NCBI GenBank assembly: GCA_003508835.1
Contig: PUFA01000106.1
Location: 62,001-126,000, forward strand
Direction: 5' to 3'
From: Eonycteris spelaea
Lineage: Eukaryota > Chordata > Mammalia > Chiroptera > Pteropodidae
DNA length: 64,000 nucleotides
In this document: piece by piece, positions 47,442-59,339 of the stretch
Layout of the letters: each line of letters opens with the position of its first letter
Position numbering within the stretch: position 1 is the stretch's first letter
Program-made: the position numbers and the translations under genes
The notes under the pieces: model-generated
The model's input: the letters and a program-made list of their open reading frames with translations, nothing else
Told to the model about the DNA's origin: nothing
Database searches by the model: none

Positions 47442-48744
47442 CTAGGAAGTTGCCAGAGGTGATTTTCCCACAGGAGAGGAAAAGAACAAATGTTGTTGAT
47501 AGGACTGTTAATTTAATATAAAAATCTTTATTTTTAATATCCCATTTACTTAATAAGCTTTTCAAATAATCCTTCAATTTCACTTTTTTGGTCATTTTCA
47601 TAACTATTACATTACTTTTTTTAAAAAAGCAAAAGTTAGCTATTGGATAATAGCCTGAGAAGGAAAATGTGAACACTGACCTTTCCTCGCCACCCACGTA
47701 AGCAGAAACATTTGGATATTTTCTCTATTATTTTTCCTTCAGAGCTTCTAATGTGGTTATTTCGTCTTTGACTTAAATCTTAAGCAATTTTTAAAAGCAA
47801 AGTTACTTTGTTTAGTATGGATTTTGGAAAAAGGAGAAGCCCAGTTATTTCAGTGGTTATTGGCTTCCAGATAATTCTTTTATATGTAAAATCCTGAAAC
47901 AGAGTATCTTAGGTACATAGTATAGAAACATTAACATTCAATTTATTCATTAAAAACGTTCAGCCAATGTTTACCGAGTATTTTCATATGCTAGATGGGC
48001 AAACCTAGGCTTTGTAGAGCCTCAAGTCCATGCTCTTTGGATTTCTTCTATAAGATACAGAATATAAAAAGATGATCACTAACTTAAATATAAGAGTAAG
48101 CATTTTATTTGAATAAAATTGTGTTTAAATAAATCCTCATGTTTACACATGCGCAAATATTACAGAATCCAAACAATAACATTTTATTAATTAATTGTAT
48201 AACACCCTCTATATTTTCTTATACTTTTCACGGCATCGACTTTGATAGTCTCTTTATGTAACAATTATTTTATAATATTCTCAATAAAGAAAAGTATATA
48301 TAATTCTAGTTTTCTTCAAGACTAGTGAATCATTTTTTAAAAAATATATTGATAATTTAGAAAGTTTATTTGGGCCTCACAAATCATTCTTAATAATTTC
48401 ATAGAATAAATAATTGCTGTCACTTTGAGAAATCTCAGTTAAGTTTAATTCACACATGTCCCACTAGACCCAGATTAAATGTCCTTCCAGCTCAAATTCT
48501 CCTTAGGAGCATTTAAAAAATACAGCCCATCCATCACAATCAAACAGATGAAGAAGTGTGATGAAGGAGAAGTCAGGACTAGGAAGGGAGTATTCAATCA
48601 ATTGTTAAAATATCTGAGTTTTGTAAATTTTATCCAAAAAGCGTGATCACATGGACCTTGTGAGGGCCTCTGCCCTGGGTTTGCATACAGGTGTGGAGAG
48701 GAGAGACGCACCTTTGTCCTTTCCAAAGCAAAGAGTTGACTATT
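47442..48744. other. Unassigned AT-rich sequence
   Basis: No gene or repeat recognised. The 114-codon minus frame (47353-47697) includes the exon candidate and its upstream flank. Confidence 0.35.
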
Positions 48745-49165
48745 TCACCAGTACATATGACGTTGTGCATTTTTTCTTAGATATCTCTCTGATTAAGGAA
48801 GTTCCATTTTATTTCTAGTTTGTTTAATATTATAAATGGGTGTTGAATTTTGTTAACTGCCTTTTTCTGCATCTACTGAAATGATCATATGGTTTTTCTT
48901 CTTCTTTTTTTTGATTAATATGTCAAAATTCATTGATTGATTTTGAAAATTAAGCCAACCTGAATCCTCAAGATAAATGTTGCTTAGTCATACTGTATTA
49001 AACTTTTTATATTATCATTTCCAATTCAATAATGTTTTATTACCTTTTTTCCCTGTGTTTATGGGGGATAGTGATCTGCAATGCTATTTTAAAAATACAT
49101 GCATGTGTAACTATATTGATAATTTTTTTTCAGGTTGTAGTATTAGGTGATTGTTTTGAACAAAT
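48745..49165 (-). mobile_element. L1M LINE fragment, ORF2, antisense
   Basis: 'gattaaggaagttccatttt', 'ttataaatgggtgttgaatt', 'tctgcatctactgaaatgat' and 'aaattcattgattgattttg' are antisense ORF2 reverse-transcriptase blocks in order. Confidence 0.8.
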
Positions 49166-49739
49166 AATTATTATGTCAATAGACTCCTTAGACAGGAGCA
49201 GCAGCACAGATTTAACTGATGGACTTCACACCCATCTCAGAGAAGAGGAAAGTTTTGTAGACATGTAAATACCTTTGGATGAAGTTCAGCAATAAAGATT
49301 CGTTCCTCTCTTTCATCCCTCCTTCCATCTCTCCCTAATTCTTTGACTTATTAAATATATCTGAAACAAAGCATTCATCAAGGAATGTTTTATTAAAGTG
49401 AGCAAAGCTGTTTAATACTTAGTCTTATACATTCATGATACATTAGATTCTACCCCCAACCTAAAGAAGCTTTATGTTAAGGTCTTCAAATCGCACAGAC
49501 CAATGTCCTTTGCAAAAGAGATGCTTGTTAAACCTGCAGATTTCTATTTAAGAATCCCCTCTGCTCTGAGTCTCTGGTTCATTGGAAGATTTTGTCACTT
49601 ACCTATAACTTACCACAAAGGATGGAAGAATAATAGACATCATGATACTCACCTGTTTCCGTATTAGCTTCCTAATCTTCAGTTAACTCTATGCCTCCAG
49701 TGGAGAAAATCCTTATTTTGCATTTTTAGAGGAAATAGT
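49166..49739. other. Unassigned sequence
   Basis: Nothing recognised. The 78-codon frame at 49032-49268 begins in L1. Confidence 0.35.
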
Positions 49740-49925
49740 AATGACAATAATATTAATAGTACCTGTCATTTATTGGGTTTTTGTCTCTGACATTGACACG
49801 TACTAATTCTGTTCTCGTAATAATCCTGTCGAGTAATATTATCTCCATTTTTAAAAGAGAAAACAGAGGAGTAGAGAAATTAGATATCCTAGTCACATAG
49901 CCATAAATGATAGTAACTTAGACAA
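49740..49925 (-). mobile_element. MIR SINE
   Basis: 'agtacctgtcatttattggg', 'ctcgtaataatcctgtcgag', 'atctccatttttaaaagaga' and 'ctagtcacatagcc' follow the reverse complement of MIR. Confidence 0.65.
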
Positions 49926-50394
49926 ACTTGTTCTTAAGGGAACAGTAATATATAAGAACCTCTGACCTCATGCGAATACACTAACTTGGAGAAGAGTTAT
50001 AAAATTTGGAGGAATATCATCCTATTTTTCCTTCATTAGTTCCTCTCTACCTTTTAGTAAGGTTTTGGTTTCAAGTAACCAAGTCATTTCCAAATAACTT
50101 AAGCAATATAATAAATTTGTTGACTCACGAAACTGGGGAAGTGCTGGAGGGTTCCTCACAGAATCGACGATGAAAAAGACACCGAAGAAGCATGGCGTCG
50201 GGGGGCAGGCACGTGGGTTTTAGAGTTATTTTCCCTCTTTCTTTCCCTCTTGCACTTCATCTCTACATTTTAATGTGGGATTTAATGTTTTCTGTTATTT
50301 AACATCTTCCTCCCATGGTGACTCCATAAATGCAAGGTTTTCTAACCCCAGAGTATAATTTCACCCTCCGACTACCCATGAGTTTCTGAGAGGA
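49926..50394. other. Unassigned sequence
   Basis: Nothing recognised. Confidence 0.35.
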
Positions 50395-51005
50395 GGAGCT
50401 TTGACATGCTTGCATGTTGTTTGCATTACCGCAAACTTCGCACATTAAAAGAATACGCATTCATTACACCTGTTTCTGTGGGGCAGTAATCCGGGCGCGG
50501 TTTGGCTGGGTCTCTTGCTTCAGGACCCATCACAAGGCCGCAGTCCAGGTGTCAGCCGGGGCAGTGCTGCCATCTGAGAGCTCACCCGGGGAGGGTCTAC
50601 CCCGAAACACACAGTGGTGTTGGCCGGAGGGGTCTACTCTGAAACACACAGCGTTGCTGGCTGGATTCAGTTCCTTGAATCTGTAGGACTGAGGGCCTCA
50701 GTTTCTCGCTGTCTCTCTAAAGGAGGCCACGCTCATTTCTCTGCCATGTGACCTTGCAATACGGTCCCTTACCTCATCAAAGCCAGTGAGGGAGAGCGTC
50801 AACAGAGAGACTCTTCTAGGAAGATGGAAGCTTTACTCTTATATAATATATTCATGGATGTGACATCCCATCACCTTTGCCACATTCTGTTGGTGAGGAG
50901 TCCATCACAGTTCCCTCCCCACCTTAAGGAATGGGAGCGATGCAGGACATCAGTACCAGCAACGGGGACAATTGATTGCCACCATTCGGACTGTTAGAAT
51001 GCTAC
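50395..51005 (-). mobile_element. MaLR (MLT1-type) LTR, antisense
   Basis: 'tctgtggggcagtaatccgg', 'gctgggtctcttgcttcagg', 'cacaaggccgcagtccaggt', 'ggattcagttccttgaatct', 'ctgagggcctcagtttctcg', 'tcatcaaagccagtgaggga', 'gtgacatcccatcacctttg' and 'gccaccattcggactgttag' follow the antisense of an MLT1-like LTR. It is an old non-autonomous ERVL-MaLR LTR with no internal genes here. It carries a 37-bp tandem duplication. The 90-codon frame at 50414-50686 lies inside. Confidence 0.75.
50593..50666. repeat. 37-bp tandem duplication in the LTR
   Basis: Unit 1 starts 'gggtctaccccgaaacacac' at 50593 and unit 2 starts 'gggtctactctgaaacacac' at 50630. They differ at several positions, so the duplication is not recent. 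Confidence 0.8.
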
Positions 51006-51479
51006 TCGGAGTAAGGGGGACTATAGTCTGTGACTACACTGGCTCAAGTCAATTTCCTACCTCTGGGTCCACACAGGTAGCATATGTTACCAAAGAGAGA
51101 GAAGTAAAAAATCATCTGTGGAAAAAAATGATTACCCATCTCACTAGAACTCCTCAAATCCAAAATTGGGTCTTATCTACTTTTTTTCAATACTAATTTT
51201 TATCAATTTTTACAAACCATATTTTAAATATATATAATAATTTACTATTTTAAGAACTTTTGTCCTGACCCCAAATTTATGAGTTTTTATAATTGGAAAG
51301 GCATACCATTCATCTACCCTGAAATGGTTGAACCGATCAAAGTAACTTAATTGTGACTATATATTTGCGTTAATCATAGAGAATGGCTGTCCCTAGACTG
51401 AGAGTTGGTTTGCAAAATGGACAAAGCTGTGAATTAAGGCATCATATAATGATACATTTTTGTTTCTAATTAAAATAAT
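51006..51479. other. Unassigned AT-rich sequence
   Basis: Nothing recognised. Confidence 0.35.
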
Positions 51480-51635
51480 TTTAATAACATTTGAGGGTCT
51501 ATCATAGTTTACAATTCTGTGCTAAGGGTTTTCCTGTATAATATCTCCTTGATTTCTTACAACAATTCCTATAAACACATGGAGTGGTTGCCATTTTGTA
51601 AAGCCAGGAACTGTGGTTAAGGCATCCCAGATCTG
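51480..51635 (-). mobile_element. MIR SINE fragment
   Basis: 'gtgctaagggttttcctgta', 'tgatttcttacaacaattcc' and 'ccattttgtaaagccaggaa' fit the MIR reverse complement. Confidence 0.5.
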
Positions 51636-53679
51636 TATCAGCCGGCGAAGATAACTTAGGAGTAACTGTCCGGAACCTGGGGGGGACCCACACAGCGTGC
51701 TCTCCCAGGAGGAGTGACCGGCTGTGCAATGCGCAGTGTTAGAGCCCCCGCAATATCTAGACAGGAACGTTTCAGTAATGTTTGGGAATGCAGAGGTCAC
51801 TGGTGACTTCCCTGAGGGTGTGAAGCCAGCGGAGTGATGAAGACAGAAGCCAATAACGAATGTGTTGAGAGAGAAGACTGGAGGGAGTACATAGTTATTT
51901 CAGGAAATTTGGCTATAAAAGGAAGGAATCAGACGAGGCATAGAAACTGGGGGAAGAGAGTTTCGTTCCTTTTTTTTTTTTTTTTGATAAGTGTGTGATT
52001 TTCAAGTTCGAGAAGGCTGATCAATTTAAATGTTGATTGGGAGAATCATGTGAGCATTGAGTGATAAAAGATACAGGAAAAGAATGATCTCTTTTTTTCT
52101 GAGAAGAGATTGGGATGTAACTCAGAACTCAGGTGGAACAACTGGTCAGAAACACCAAATTCTTAAGTTACGAGGCCAAGACTTGTCCAAGTCTTACAGT
52201 GAAAAAGGATAAATTCCTTTTGAGAGGATGATGAACATTTACACACTTTGCTCTTATTTTCCATAGACATGGCCAGAATTTTTTTCTGAGTTAATTCATC
52301 AGTTATTCCCCCAGAGGCTCTTTTAAATGAACCAAAAATTTAAATGAAATATGAGTAAATATGGAGAGAATCATGTTTTTGGTGAGTTAACAGTTCTGCT
52401 TGAATAGAACTAGATATTAAGGGAGGAAATTCAAGGAGGTGATAATTACTTGAGGAACAGTTCCAAGTCAGTCCTAGTTCTAAAGTTCTTTTTTTTAGGC
52501 AGAAAATATGAGCAACACAAAGTGAGAGACAAGTTAAAAGTTCGTAACAAGGTGACCCTTGAAGCTCGGACTATTTAGACCAGTTCTGAACATCTCTAAA
52601 TTTCTGTCAAAACATGATCTAGATGGTATTAGAAAGTCTTATCAGAAAAAGAGCTTCCACTTTCAGTGATGGTTTAAATGTCATTCACTCCCAGGTATAT
52701 ACAAGTCAGAGATGTTCCCATGTCCCCAGTTAGTGCTTCATTGTTGTTTATATTGTTATTAAGGGACATAGCAACATGTCACGTGCAGTCACGCACTTTC
52801 AGTAATGATTTGTAATACCCGTAACTAAGTTGGTGATCTCAACAAGGCACACACTTGCTCTGTCCACTAAAAGAGGAAATGTGTACGATAATGTCTAAGG
52901 TTCCTTTGACATAACAAAATCGCATGTTTCTAAGTTAATAATGGAATCTTTCCATAGGCAGAGTGACACACATATGAGACTCAATGACGAAGTCCTCTCT
53001 GGGCAGAGCTTCTTGTTGGTGTCAGGGGCAGTGAGGAGACTAGACACTACCCGCATCAAAACCAGCAAAAGGAGTTTGCACCCCAGAAACTCCACGTAGG
53101 TGCAGAGTTCAGAACTGAGCTCAGCCAAAGAGGGGAGGACTAACGAGCTGCCTAATCCAAGATGGAAGGGAAAGGTAGGTACAAGAGCTGAGGGAGGAAG
53201 GAGCCCCAGGCCATGGGCAGGAGAGTAGTGGGTGTGAGACACCGGGCAGCCTCCGGACCAAAGTCACTGCCTCCGCCTGTATTTATGTGTTTATTGAGGC
53301 ATCGCGTTTGGAGGGATTCCGGTATTTAAATGGTAGACCCTGCAAAGCTCAGGTTCCAAAATACGCACCAGATTATGGACTGTTCGAGTGTGACATTTAA
53401 TAAGCAAAAGGTAATGCTGTGTGTGTCAGTTCTGACTCTCTTTTAGAGGTAAAGAGAAAAACTAATTCAAACTGACTTTTAAAAGTGAAATAATTGGCTT
53501 AAGTAACTGAGAGCTCAGAATTAAGACTAATTTTAGATAACGCATAAGTTAGAGGCTTAAAAAACGTCGTTGTGGGTCTTTTTAGCCCTTGTCACGTTCC
53601 CCACTGTGACCACCGGCCAGCAGCACATAAGTAATTTCCCAAAACAAATAAGCTTCCTGTCAGCGCAAGAGTGACATGA
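51636..53679. other. Unassigned sequence with a poly-T run
   Basis: A T-run of about 17 lies at 51969-51985. Parts of 51.84-52.2 kb vaguely resemble decayed L2 on the minus strand. Nothing else recognised; the 115-codon minus frame (52895-53242) is unrecognised. Confidence 0.35.
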
Positions 53680-54060
53680 GACCCAGGGCAGAACAACCGG
53701 TGTTTCCTGCGTGGTGACACATGCTGGCGACCGCTCGCCGCCCAAACCTGCTCCCGGTTCCCTGGCGCGTCTCAGTTCCGCCCCAGTGGGCAGAGGTGCC
53801 TTCTTCCTTACCGCAGTTGACATCCAGGGGTGCCGTCTGGGCCCCGGCACACACAGGGAAGGAAAGTCAGCCCAGAGAATGGCCGCACAGTTCAAAGCGT
53901 GCAGGGGCTGGGAGCCCGGTGGGGTGCTGCTGCCCCACGGGGGTCGGGCCGGTGCGCTCAGGCTAAGCGGCGAGGCGTGTGTAAGACAGGCCGTCTTCTT
54001 GCCCTCTCGCCGGCCTGTCCAGGTGGGTTCCCGTCCAGCCCACACAGCGAGCTGCAATCA
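53680..54060. promoter_or_regulatory. Small CpG island
   Basis: Roughly 30 CpG in about 370 bases by hand count, in GC-rich DNA, an observed/expected ratio well above 0.6. A donor-like CCAG|gtgggttcc lies at 54022. The plus frame 53711-54382 (223 codons) runs through it and overlaps a 166-codon minus frame; neither has a domain I recognise, and long frames in both directions are common in CpG-rich DNA. It could be a promoter, a first exon or a recent CpG-rich insertion. No NRF1 or TCTCGCGAGA motif was seen. Confidence 0.45.
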
Positions 54061-55254
54061 GTTCTCTTCACCACTCTCTGCTCATCTCTGTGGTGCTTCT
54101 TGTGACTTCCCTCTGGTTCCTGGACCTGGGACTTTTGGATCCAGAATGTCATTTGTGGCAATATTCTCTGGGGTGGGCCTCACATTTCTGAGCCTCAGGA
54201 TTTATCAACGATCTTCACACTCCCCTCCTAGTTTTCCTTCCTGGAAACCTTTTTTTTCAAGCAGAAACTTCCAATCTCAACTACTCCCATACCACCGGGA
54301 ACACACAAAAAAGAACCGATCGTGGGATCCTTTCCACCAATGGTTTTTTCAATGGGAAACTACATTTTACTATCCAAGTTAAAGGATTCGAAACTAAATA
54401 CAAATGTAATGTCAAGTAGGAATGGTGTTGATTTTCCCGAATGAGAAGAATAAAACAAGTAAATTCCCGACTAACGATTTTGGGGGCTGAGATGGTGTTA
54501 CGTAACACATGTATGCCCATTTTCCTTAGCGGCTTTCAACTCGCTAGGGAAAAGTCAGGTAAACCTTGGTGACTAAGACAATTAATTGGCTTGGATGTGA
54601 GACGTGAATTTGGAGATAATGGTACCTCCTAGAGTTGTTTTGTGGTTTTTAAATGACATATTTACAGAATACTGGTTCTGGGAACATAGTAAATTATTAG
54701 CTAATGCTACAGGTGATGTTGGTGATGAACAGCCAAAATAAGCTTCGTCCCTTGGCTAACCCATAAACGGGTATTCAGTCCGTTGAGCCGCAGAAGCACA
54801 GCGCAGAATGGGAGCTGTCAATGCTTCTCCTTCCCTCGGGCCTTTTAGAACTAAGTGTGTGTTCTGGGAACCTCCTTGCCTTACGCGAATACCTGATCTG
54901 GCAATTTGCATGTCCTCAGGAGCACACAGATGTCTTCCAGGCAGGAGAAGTGAGCAGGGGAAGTGGTGGCATTTGCTCCCCTTCGCTCCCTTCCCTTCCA
55001 AGCCGTGCCTCACCGGCACGCACGTCGCCTGCCCTCCGGGTTCACACTTTGCTGATTACTTAGGACCGCTGGGAAATCAGCTGGAAATAACGAAGCAGAG
55101 GTCAGAGGAGGGAGCAATGCTGTGTCGGGAGAGTCTACCTGCGGCTCTCAGGTTTGGCAGGGACAGTGTGAAATCACGTGTGCCTTTCCTGTGCCCAGCA
55201 CATCCGCCTCCCTGGAAACAGTCTCTTTCTAAGAAAACAGAAACTATGAGGGTG
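54061..55254. other. Unassigned sequence
   Basis: No repeat recognised. The 165-codon plus frame (54808-55305) and its minus-strand partner are unrecognised. Confidence 0.35.
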
Positions 55255-55500
55255 AGGGAAATCATATATTTTTTAAGTACCTACTATGTATCAGGCACCA
55301 ACTAGGAAAATTAACATGTGTTGCTTCATGTAGTTCTCAAAGAAGTTAAATTCTATAATTTTTTATCACCATTTAATTTTACAATGGCTTATAAAGTGCT
55401 CCTGACACATGTTAATTCTCACAACAAGTTTATAAGGTAGACAGTGTTCAGACCCTTCTCTTAATGAGTAAGGAACCAGAAGTCCATTTATTTACCAGGT
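55255..55500 (-). mobile_element. Two adjacent MIR SINE fragments
   Basis: First: 'agtacctactatgtatcagg' and 'gcttcatgtagttctcaaag' (55275-55345). Second: 'gttaattctcacaacaagtt' and 'tataaggtagacagtgttca' (about 55410-55455). Both read as MIR reverse complement, in the same orientation. Confidence 0.6.
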
Positions 55501-55884
55501 TAATTTTCAGTGACGTTGGAAAATGCTGTGAATCTAGAGTCTCAGCACCTTCATTTTACAGTGGGATCAACCTTTGCAGGCGTGATGGGCAGTAAACGAG
55601 AGGGTGCAGTCACTGCACACAGTATGCCCTCAGGAAAAGTTCACTCCGGTTTGTCAGTGAGGTTCATGGTTTGCTCAACACCACAGAGACAGAATGTGGC
55701 AGTATTTAAACTCAGCAGGTGTTGCAACTCCAAGGGCTTTCGCTATATACCCTGCCTCTCAAATGAAAAGGCCAGCACCGAGAAGTCCAGCGTCCCAGTC
55801 CCCACAGGTGTGCACAGAGCTACCTGCCGCTTCCCTCCTTCGTGCTTCTTGGTCCTGTTATTTTCATGTGATCATTTAGACGCT
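55501..55884. other. Unassigned sequence
   Basis: Nothing firm. Overlapping frames of up to 142 codons run into the LTR at 55885 and are unrecognised. Confidence 0.35.
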
Positions 55885-56335
55885 TCTTGTATGGGCAGAA
55901 TATTAGCCTCCCAAAGATGTCTACATCCTAGTCCTTGAAACCTGTGCCTGTGTTACCTTAGACAGCAAAAGGGACTTTGGGGATATGAATGAGGATCTTG
56001 AGATGGGAAGTTTATCCTGGATTACCCAGAGGGTGCCTGGCGTAACCATAGGGGTCCTCACAGGAGAGGCAGGACCGTCCGCCTCAGAGAAAGGGAGGCG
56101 AAGACGGAGGTTGTAGGGGACCGCCAGCGAGGAGCACAGGCAGCAGCCGCTGGGGCTGGGAGAGGCACCGGAGAAGACTCTGCTCAGTTTCCAGAGAGAA
56201 CGCTCTGCTGACACCCTGAGTTTAGCCCAGGGACACTGCTTTTGGACGTCTGACCTTTAAAACTGTTAAATTATAAATTCGTATGGCTTTAAGCCGCTGA
56301 GTCTGTGGTGATTTGTTATAGCAGTGATAGGAAAT
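55885..56335 (+). mobile_element. MaLR (MLT1-type) LTR, sense
   Basis: 'tgggcagaatattagcctcc', 'aaagatgtctacatcctagt', 'gttaccttagacagcaaaag', 'gatcttgagatgggaagttt', 'atcctggattacccagaggg', 'gacgtctgacctttaaaact' and 'ttaagccgctgagtctgtgg' match a sense MLT1 LTR end to end (ccccaaagatgtccac ... cttgagatggggagattatcctggattat ... taagccactaagtttgtggtaatttgtta). No internal region or paired LTR is present. Confidence 0.85.
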
Positions 56336-56341
56336 TGAAAT

Positions 56342-56428
56342 GTCCTCCTCCTCTTTTCTCCTCCTCTTCTTCCTCCTCCTCCTCCTCTCCTTTTCTTTTT
56401 TCTTTTTTCTTTCTTTTTTTTTTTCTCC
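56342..56428. repeat. Polypyrimidine (TCC/CTT)n tract
   Basis: About 87 bases of almost pure C and T. (CTC)n passes into (CTTTT)n and poly-T. Confidence 0.9.
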
Positions 56429-57019
56429 CTACTAATCTACTCAAACACCTTGGCATTCAGGACCAGGTAGTTATTTGAAGGCGTATCTCAGAAGGTGAGA
56501 GTAAGGGAACGGTTCTCTGATGGCCTTGCGGGTTGGGGTGTCAGTCGGCCAGTGATGGTGGAGCCGAGTTAGGAAGAATGAGTTTACAAACCACGGTTTG
56601 CCAGAGCAGCCAAGGGGCTCATTTTTGGAACTTGTGTGTCCTTAGAGGGTTACTCACAAATCAAGTTAGCCTGATACTGGAATGTAAGGGGCTGAAGGAG
56701 CAGGTATCAAAACATTTTAAGCTTTTAACTCTCTTTTCAAGGACTATTTTGTGCCCCCAAAGCTCTCTTAGGGACTTTCCAGAACAAAGAGCACCTCCCT
56801 TTATCTCCACATGCTTCATCAGAGTAAAGTGTTCTGGAAGCATTGCTGTTCTAGCCTGCCCTGAAAGCGATTAAACTCTTAGCAAGGGTACCCCTCTGTT
56901 AGGGGCATATGAGATATGCCACTCTGTTGGGAAGCAGAATGAAAAGAATAAGATTCTTTTGTTTAAAAATCACACATTTTTCTGTCTGTGATAAAGTGTT
57001 TTTTATTCTGTTATATTAT
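56429..57019. other. Unassigned sequence
   Basis: Nothing recognised; the 113-codon plus frame (56533-56874) has no similarity I know. Confidence 0.35.
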
Positions 57020-57115
57020 TTCAACTTTCGGTTGAGGAAACTGAAGCTTATAGGTGAGAAGTAACTTGCCTAACATGTGGCATAGAGCGTGATATCTCTG
57101 TTATTGGAGCTATGA
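57020..57115 (-). mobile_element. MIR-like fragment
   Basis: 'ggttgaggaaactgaagctt' and 'gagaagtaacttgcctaaca' fit the MIR reverse complement (gatgaggaaactgaggc ... gttaagtaacttgcccaa). Confidence 0.5.
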
Positions 57116-57984
57116 TTTGCTGAGGGCTTCCTACGAGGAAGGGCACAACATGTGAGACCCTGGCACACTCTGTTCCCTCAGTGCTCCAAGCTTTGGAACT
57201 TTTTTTTATAGCTAAACCAACCAATGGATTTTTGTTCACGTCTTTGTGAGGGCAGAAATACAGTTAAGAATAAGTCTAAAGTGTGAAGATTTTCAGTATA
57301 AAATGCTCCTAACTTTTGCCTTGGGGAAAAGCAGAAGTCACCTGTGGTTTGTCCTGTTTGTAAGGGGCTGATCAGAAATCTGTGTCCCCACTCTCCTCAT
57401 CCTCACTGTCACCTGGGACCTGACTGTGCCGTGCTCGGGGCTCGAGGGGGAACCTGGTTGAGAGCTGTGCTCCCTCTCTGTCACTGCAGCCCCTGAGTCT
57501 GCAAGGTCAGCTGCAGCATGACCAACGACGTTACTGAATGTTTACGTTGTCATGTGCACTCTGATGGAACGTGGGTTCTTGACATTTGCACACATCTGAG
57601 CGGGTGTGCAAGTGTAATACATCGTCAAACAGAAAGCAACCATCTAGCTTATCAGGAATACGCTTGGGGGCCATCAAATGCCTTTGAATTTTGTTCTTGT
57701 TCCCATAATATTTCTTTCAGACCCACGTGATGCTAAGAGGGTACCTAGGAGTCCATCGTGGTGGGGCGTGTGTGGTAGGGGGGTCTGGTTGGCTCCTGTA
57801 CCTGATACAGAGAAAAATTCTTCTCTTATTATAGGAGGGAAATGAGAGTCTACCACATGGAAGGTCCCTCTCTTTCTTGCTAACATTGACCTCCCCTCCT
57901 AACCCTTGAGGCAGCCAGGATCGAGAATAAAGCGAAGGTTCATAGCACAGGGATCCTGTTCCGCTAAACTTATGTGATCACACT
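57116..57984. other. Unassigned sequence
   Basis: No repeat or gene recognised. Confidence 0.35.
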
Positions 57985-58110
57985 TACTTTTTACAGAACA
58001 CTGCATGAGCTAGATACTTTAATAATCATCTTAAAAATGAGGACACTGTTCCAGGAGAACAGTTAATTCGTCAAGGTAGTACAAGTGAAAATTGAATTCA
58101 GAGCTGTGTC
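57985..58110 (-). mobile_element. MIR SINE fragment
   Basis: 'gcatgagctagatactttaa', 'atcttaaaaatgaggacact' and 'gaaaattgaattcagagctg' follow the MIR reverse complement. Confidence 0.5.
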
Positions 58111-58557
58111 CGGTTAGGTAAGCTGTCCAGAGTTGCTGTGTGTGGGGGTTGACTGATCAGCTCAGCCTGGCGTCGGTCCCCATACTGGGCTCATGTCCAT
58201 ATCCTCTGCCATCCCTTCTCTGTATTTAAAGAGGAGTTACCGCATGGTTCTGTCGCACCACTGTGCTCACTGGAGTCCAAGGGTTTTAGAGTTTCTCTTC
58301 TCTCCAGTGTTTAGTAATGGCTCATACTAACCTAGCAATTATGTGAAAATATAAGCATCAGAAACCCGAAATTAATGGAAGTAAATATTTTTCAGATAAA
58401 TACATCTTTGTCCACTAATTTTCTTTGAGGTCAAACTGCTTCCTTCTGTGCTGATTTTCCTGGGTTTCAATGCAGAGTACTCTATAGCTCCACTCTGTGT
58501 GGAAATTTACACATGTCCGAATCTGTTTGAAAGGTGATGAGAATCATACAGCGCTCG
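58111..58557. other. Unassigned sequence
   Basis: Nothing recognised. Confidence 0.35.
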
Positions 58558-58662
58558 GGAGAGAGAGAGAGAGAGAGAGAGAAGAGAGAGAAGAGAGAGA
58601 AGAGAGAGAAGAGAGAGAAGAGAGAGAAGAGAAAAGAGAAAAGAGAAAAGAAAGAGAAGAGC
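58558..58662. repeat. GA-rich minisatellite, 9-bp unit
   Basis: A (GA)n start is followed by about six copies of a 9-base unit (GAAGAGAGA) and then GAAAA-type units. As nine is a multiple of three, both strands stay open, giving EERE repeats on plus and SLF repeats on minus (58497-58709 and 58482-58772). These frames are artefacts of the repeat. Confidence 0.9.
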
Positions 58663-59339
58663 GCTCCGGTTTCACCAGCACAATGAGTAAGCTCCCGGTG
58701 TGCAGCTGACGATCGAAGGCTCATCGACACTGAAGGGAATCCGTATTTAAATCGATACAGAAAATTAACCATTGTCTAAAAAAACCTGATAACTTTCTCA
58801 GGACTGAATGAAGGACTGCTGTCTTTGTCATGTTTCAGAGTGGCTTTTCTTGTTTGAAAGCTCAAGAAGATAATATTGTTTCTGAAGTTAAAATTTAGTC
58901 ACTCATGAGTGGAATTTGCCGTGTAAATTATGTAGGTCGTGTAAACATTGTGTTTGGCTTTTAGAAAATATTGAGGACTTCACTGTTTCCAATTGGAAAA
59001 TAAAGCCAAGCAAATGGAAAGCAGGAAAGAGCTTTACAAAACACCCAGCGTTCCCTTCAGCTGGTTTCTCCCTCTGCTTGCTCGTTACAGCCATTATGTT
59101 CACAGAACAATTAAAGCAAGGGAAGTTATCTGGGCACCTCCTGGACACCTGTCACCACTCATCGGCTCTAGGTGTGGTTATGACCATCATCACCTAAGGG
59201 ACAAGACAACCTGGAGTTTACGTATGTTTCCAAAAACATGGCTTACTTAGCAAACAAAGAATTAATTTTTATTTTCCAGTAAATCTAAAAGTATGTCACC
59301 GGCATCTTCTGCCTCCCTATATTAAAACAATCAGTTATT
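58663..59339. other. Unassigned sequence
   Basis: No repeat recognised. Overlapping 80-93-codon frames on both strands are unrecognised. Confidence 0.35.

Noticed and set aside
50760..50790. Donor-like ttacctc on the minus strand
   Set aside because: It lies within an MLT1 LTR and matches the repeat consensus.
53711..54382. 223-codon plus-strand open frame
   Set aside because: It runs through a CpG island, where stop codons are scarce in all frames; an overlapping 166-codon minus frame shows the same effect. No domain recognised.
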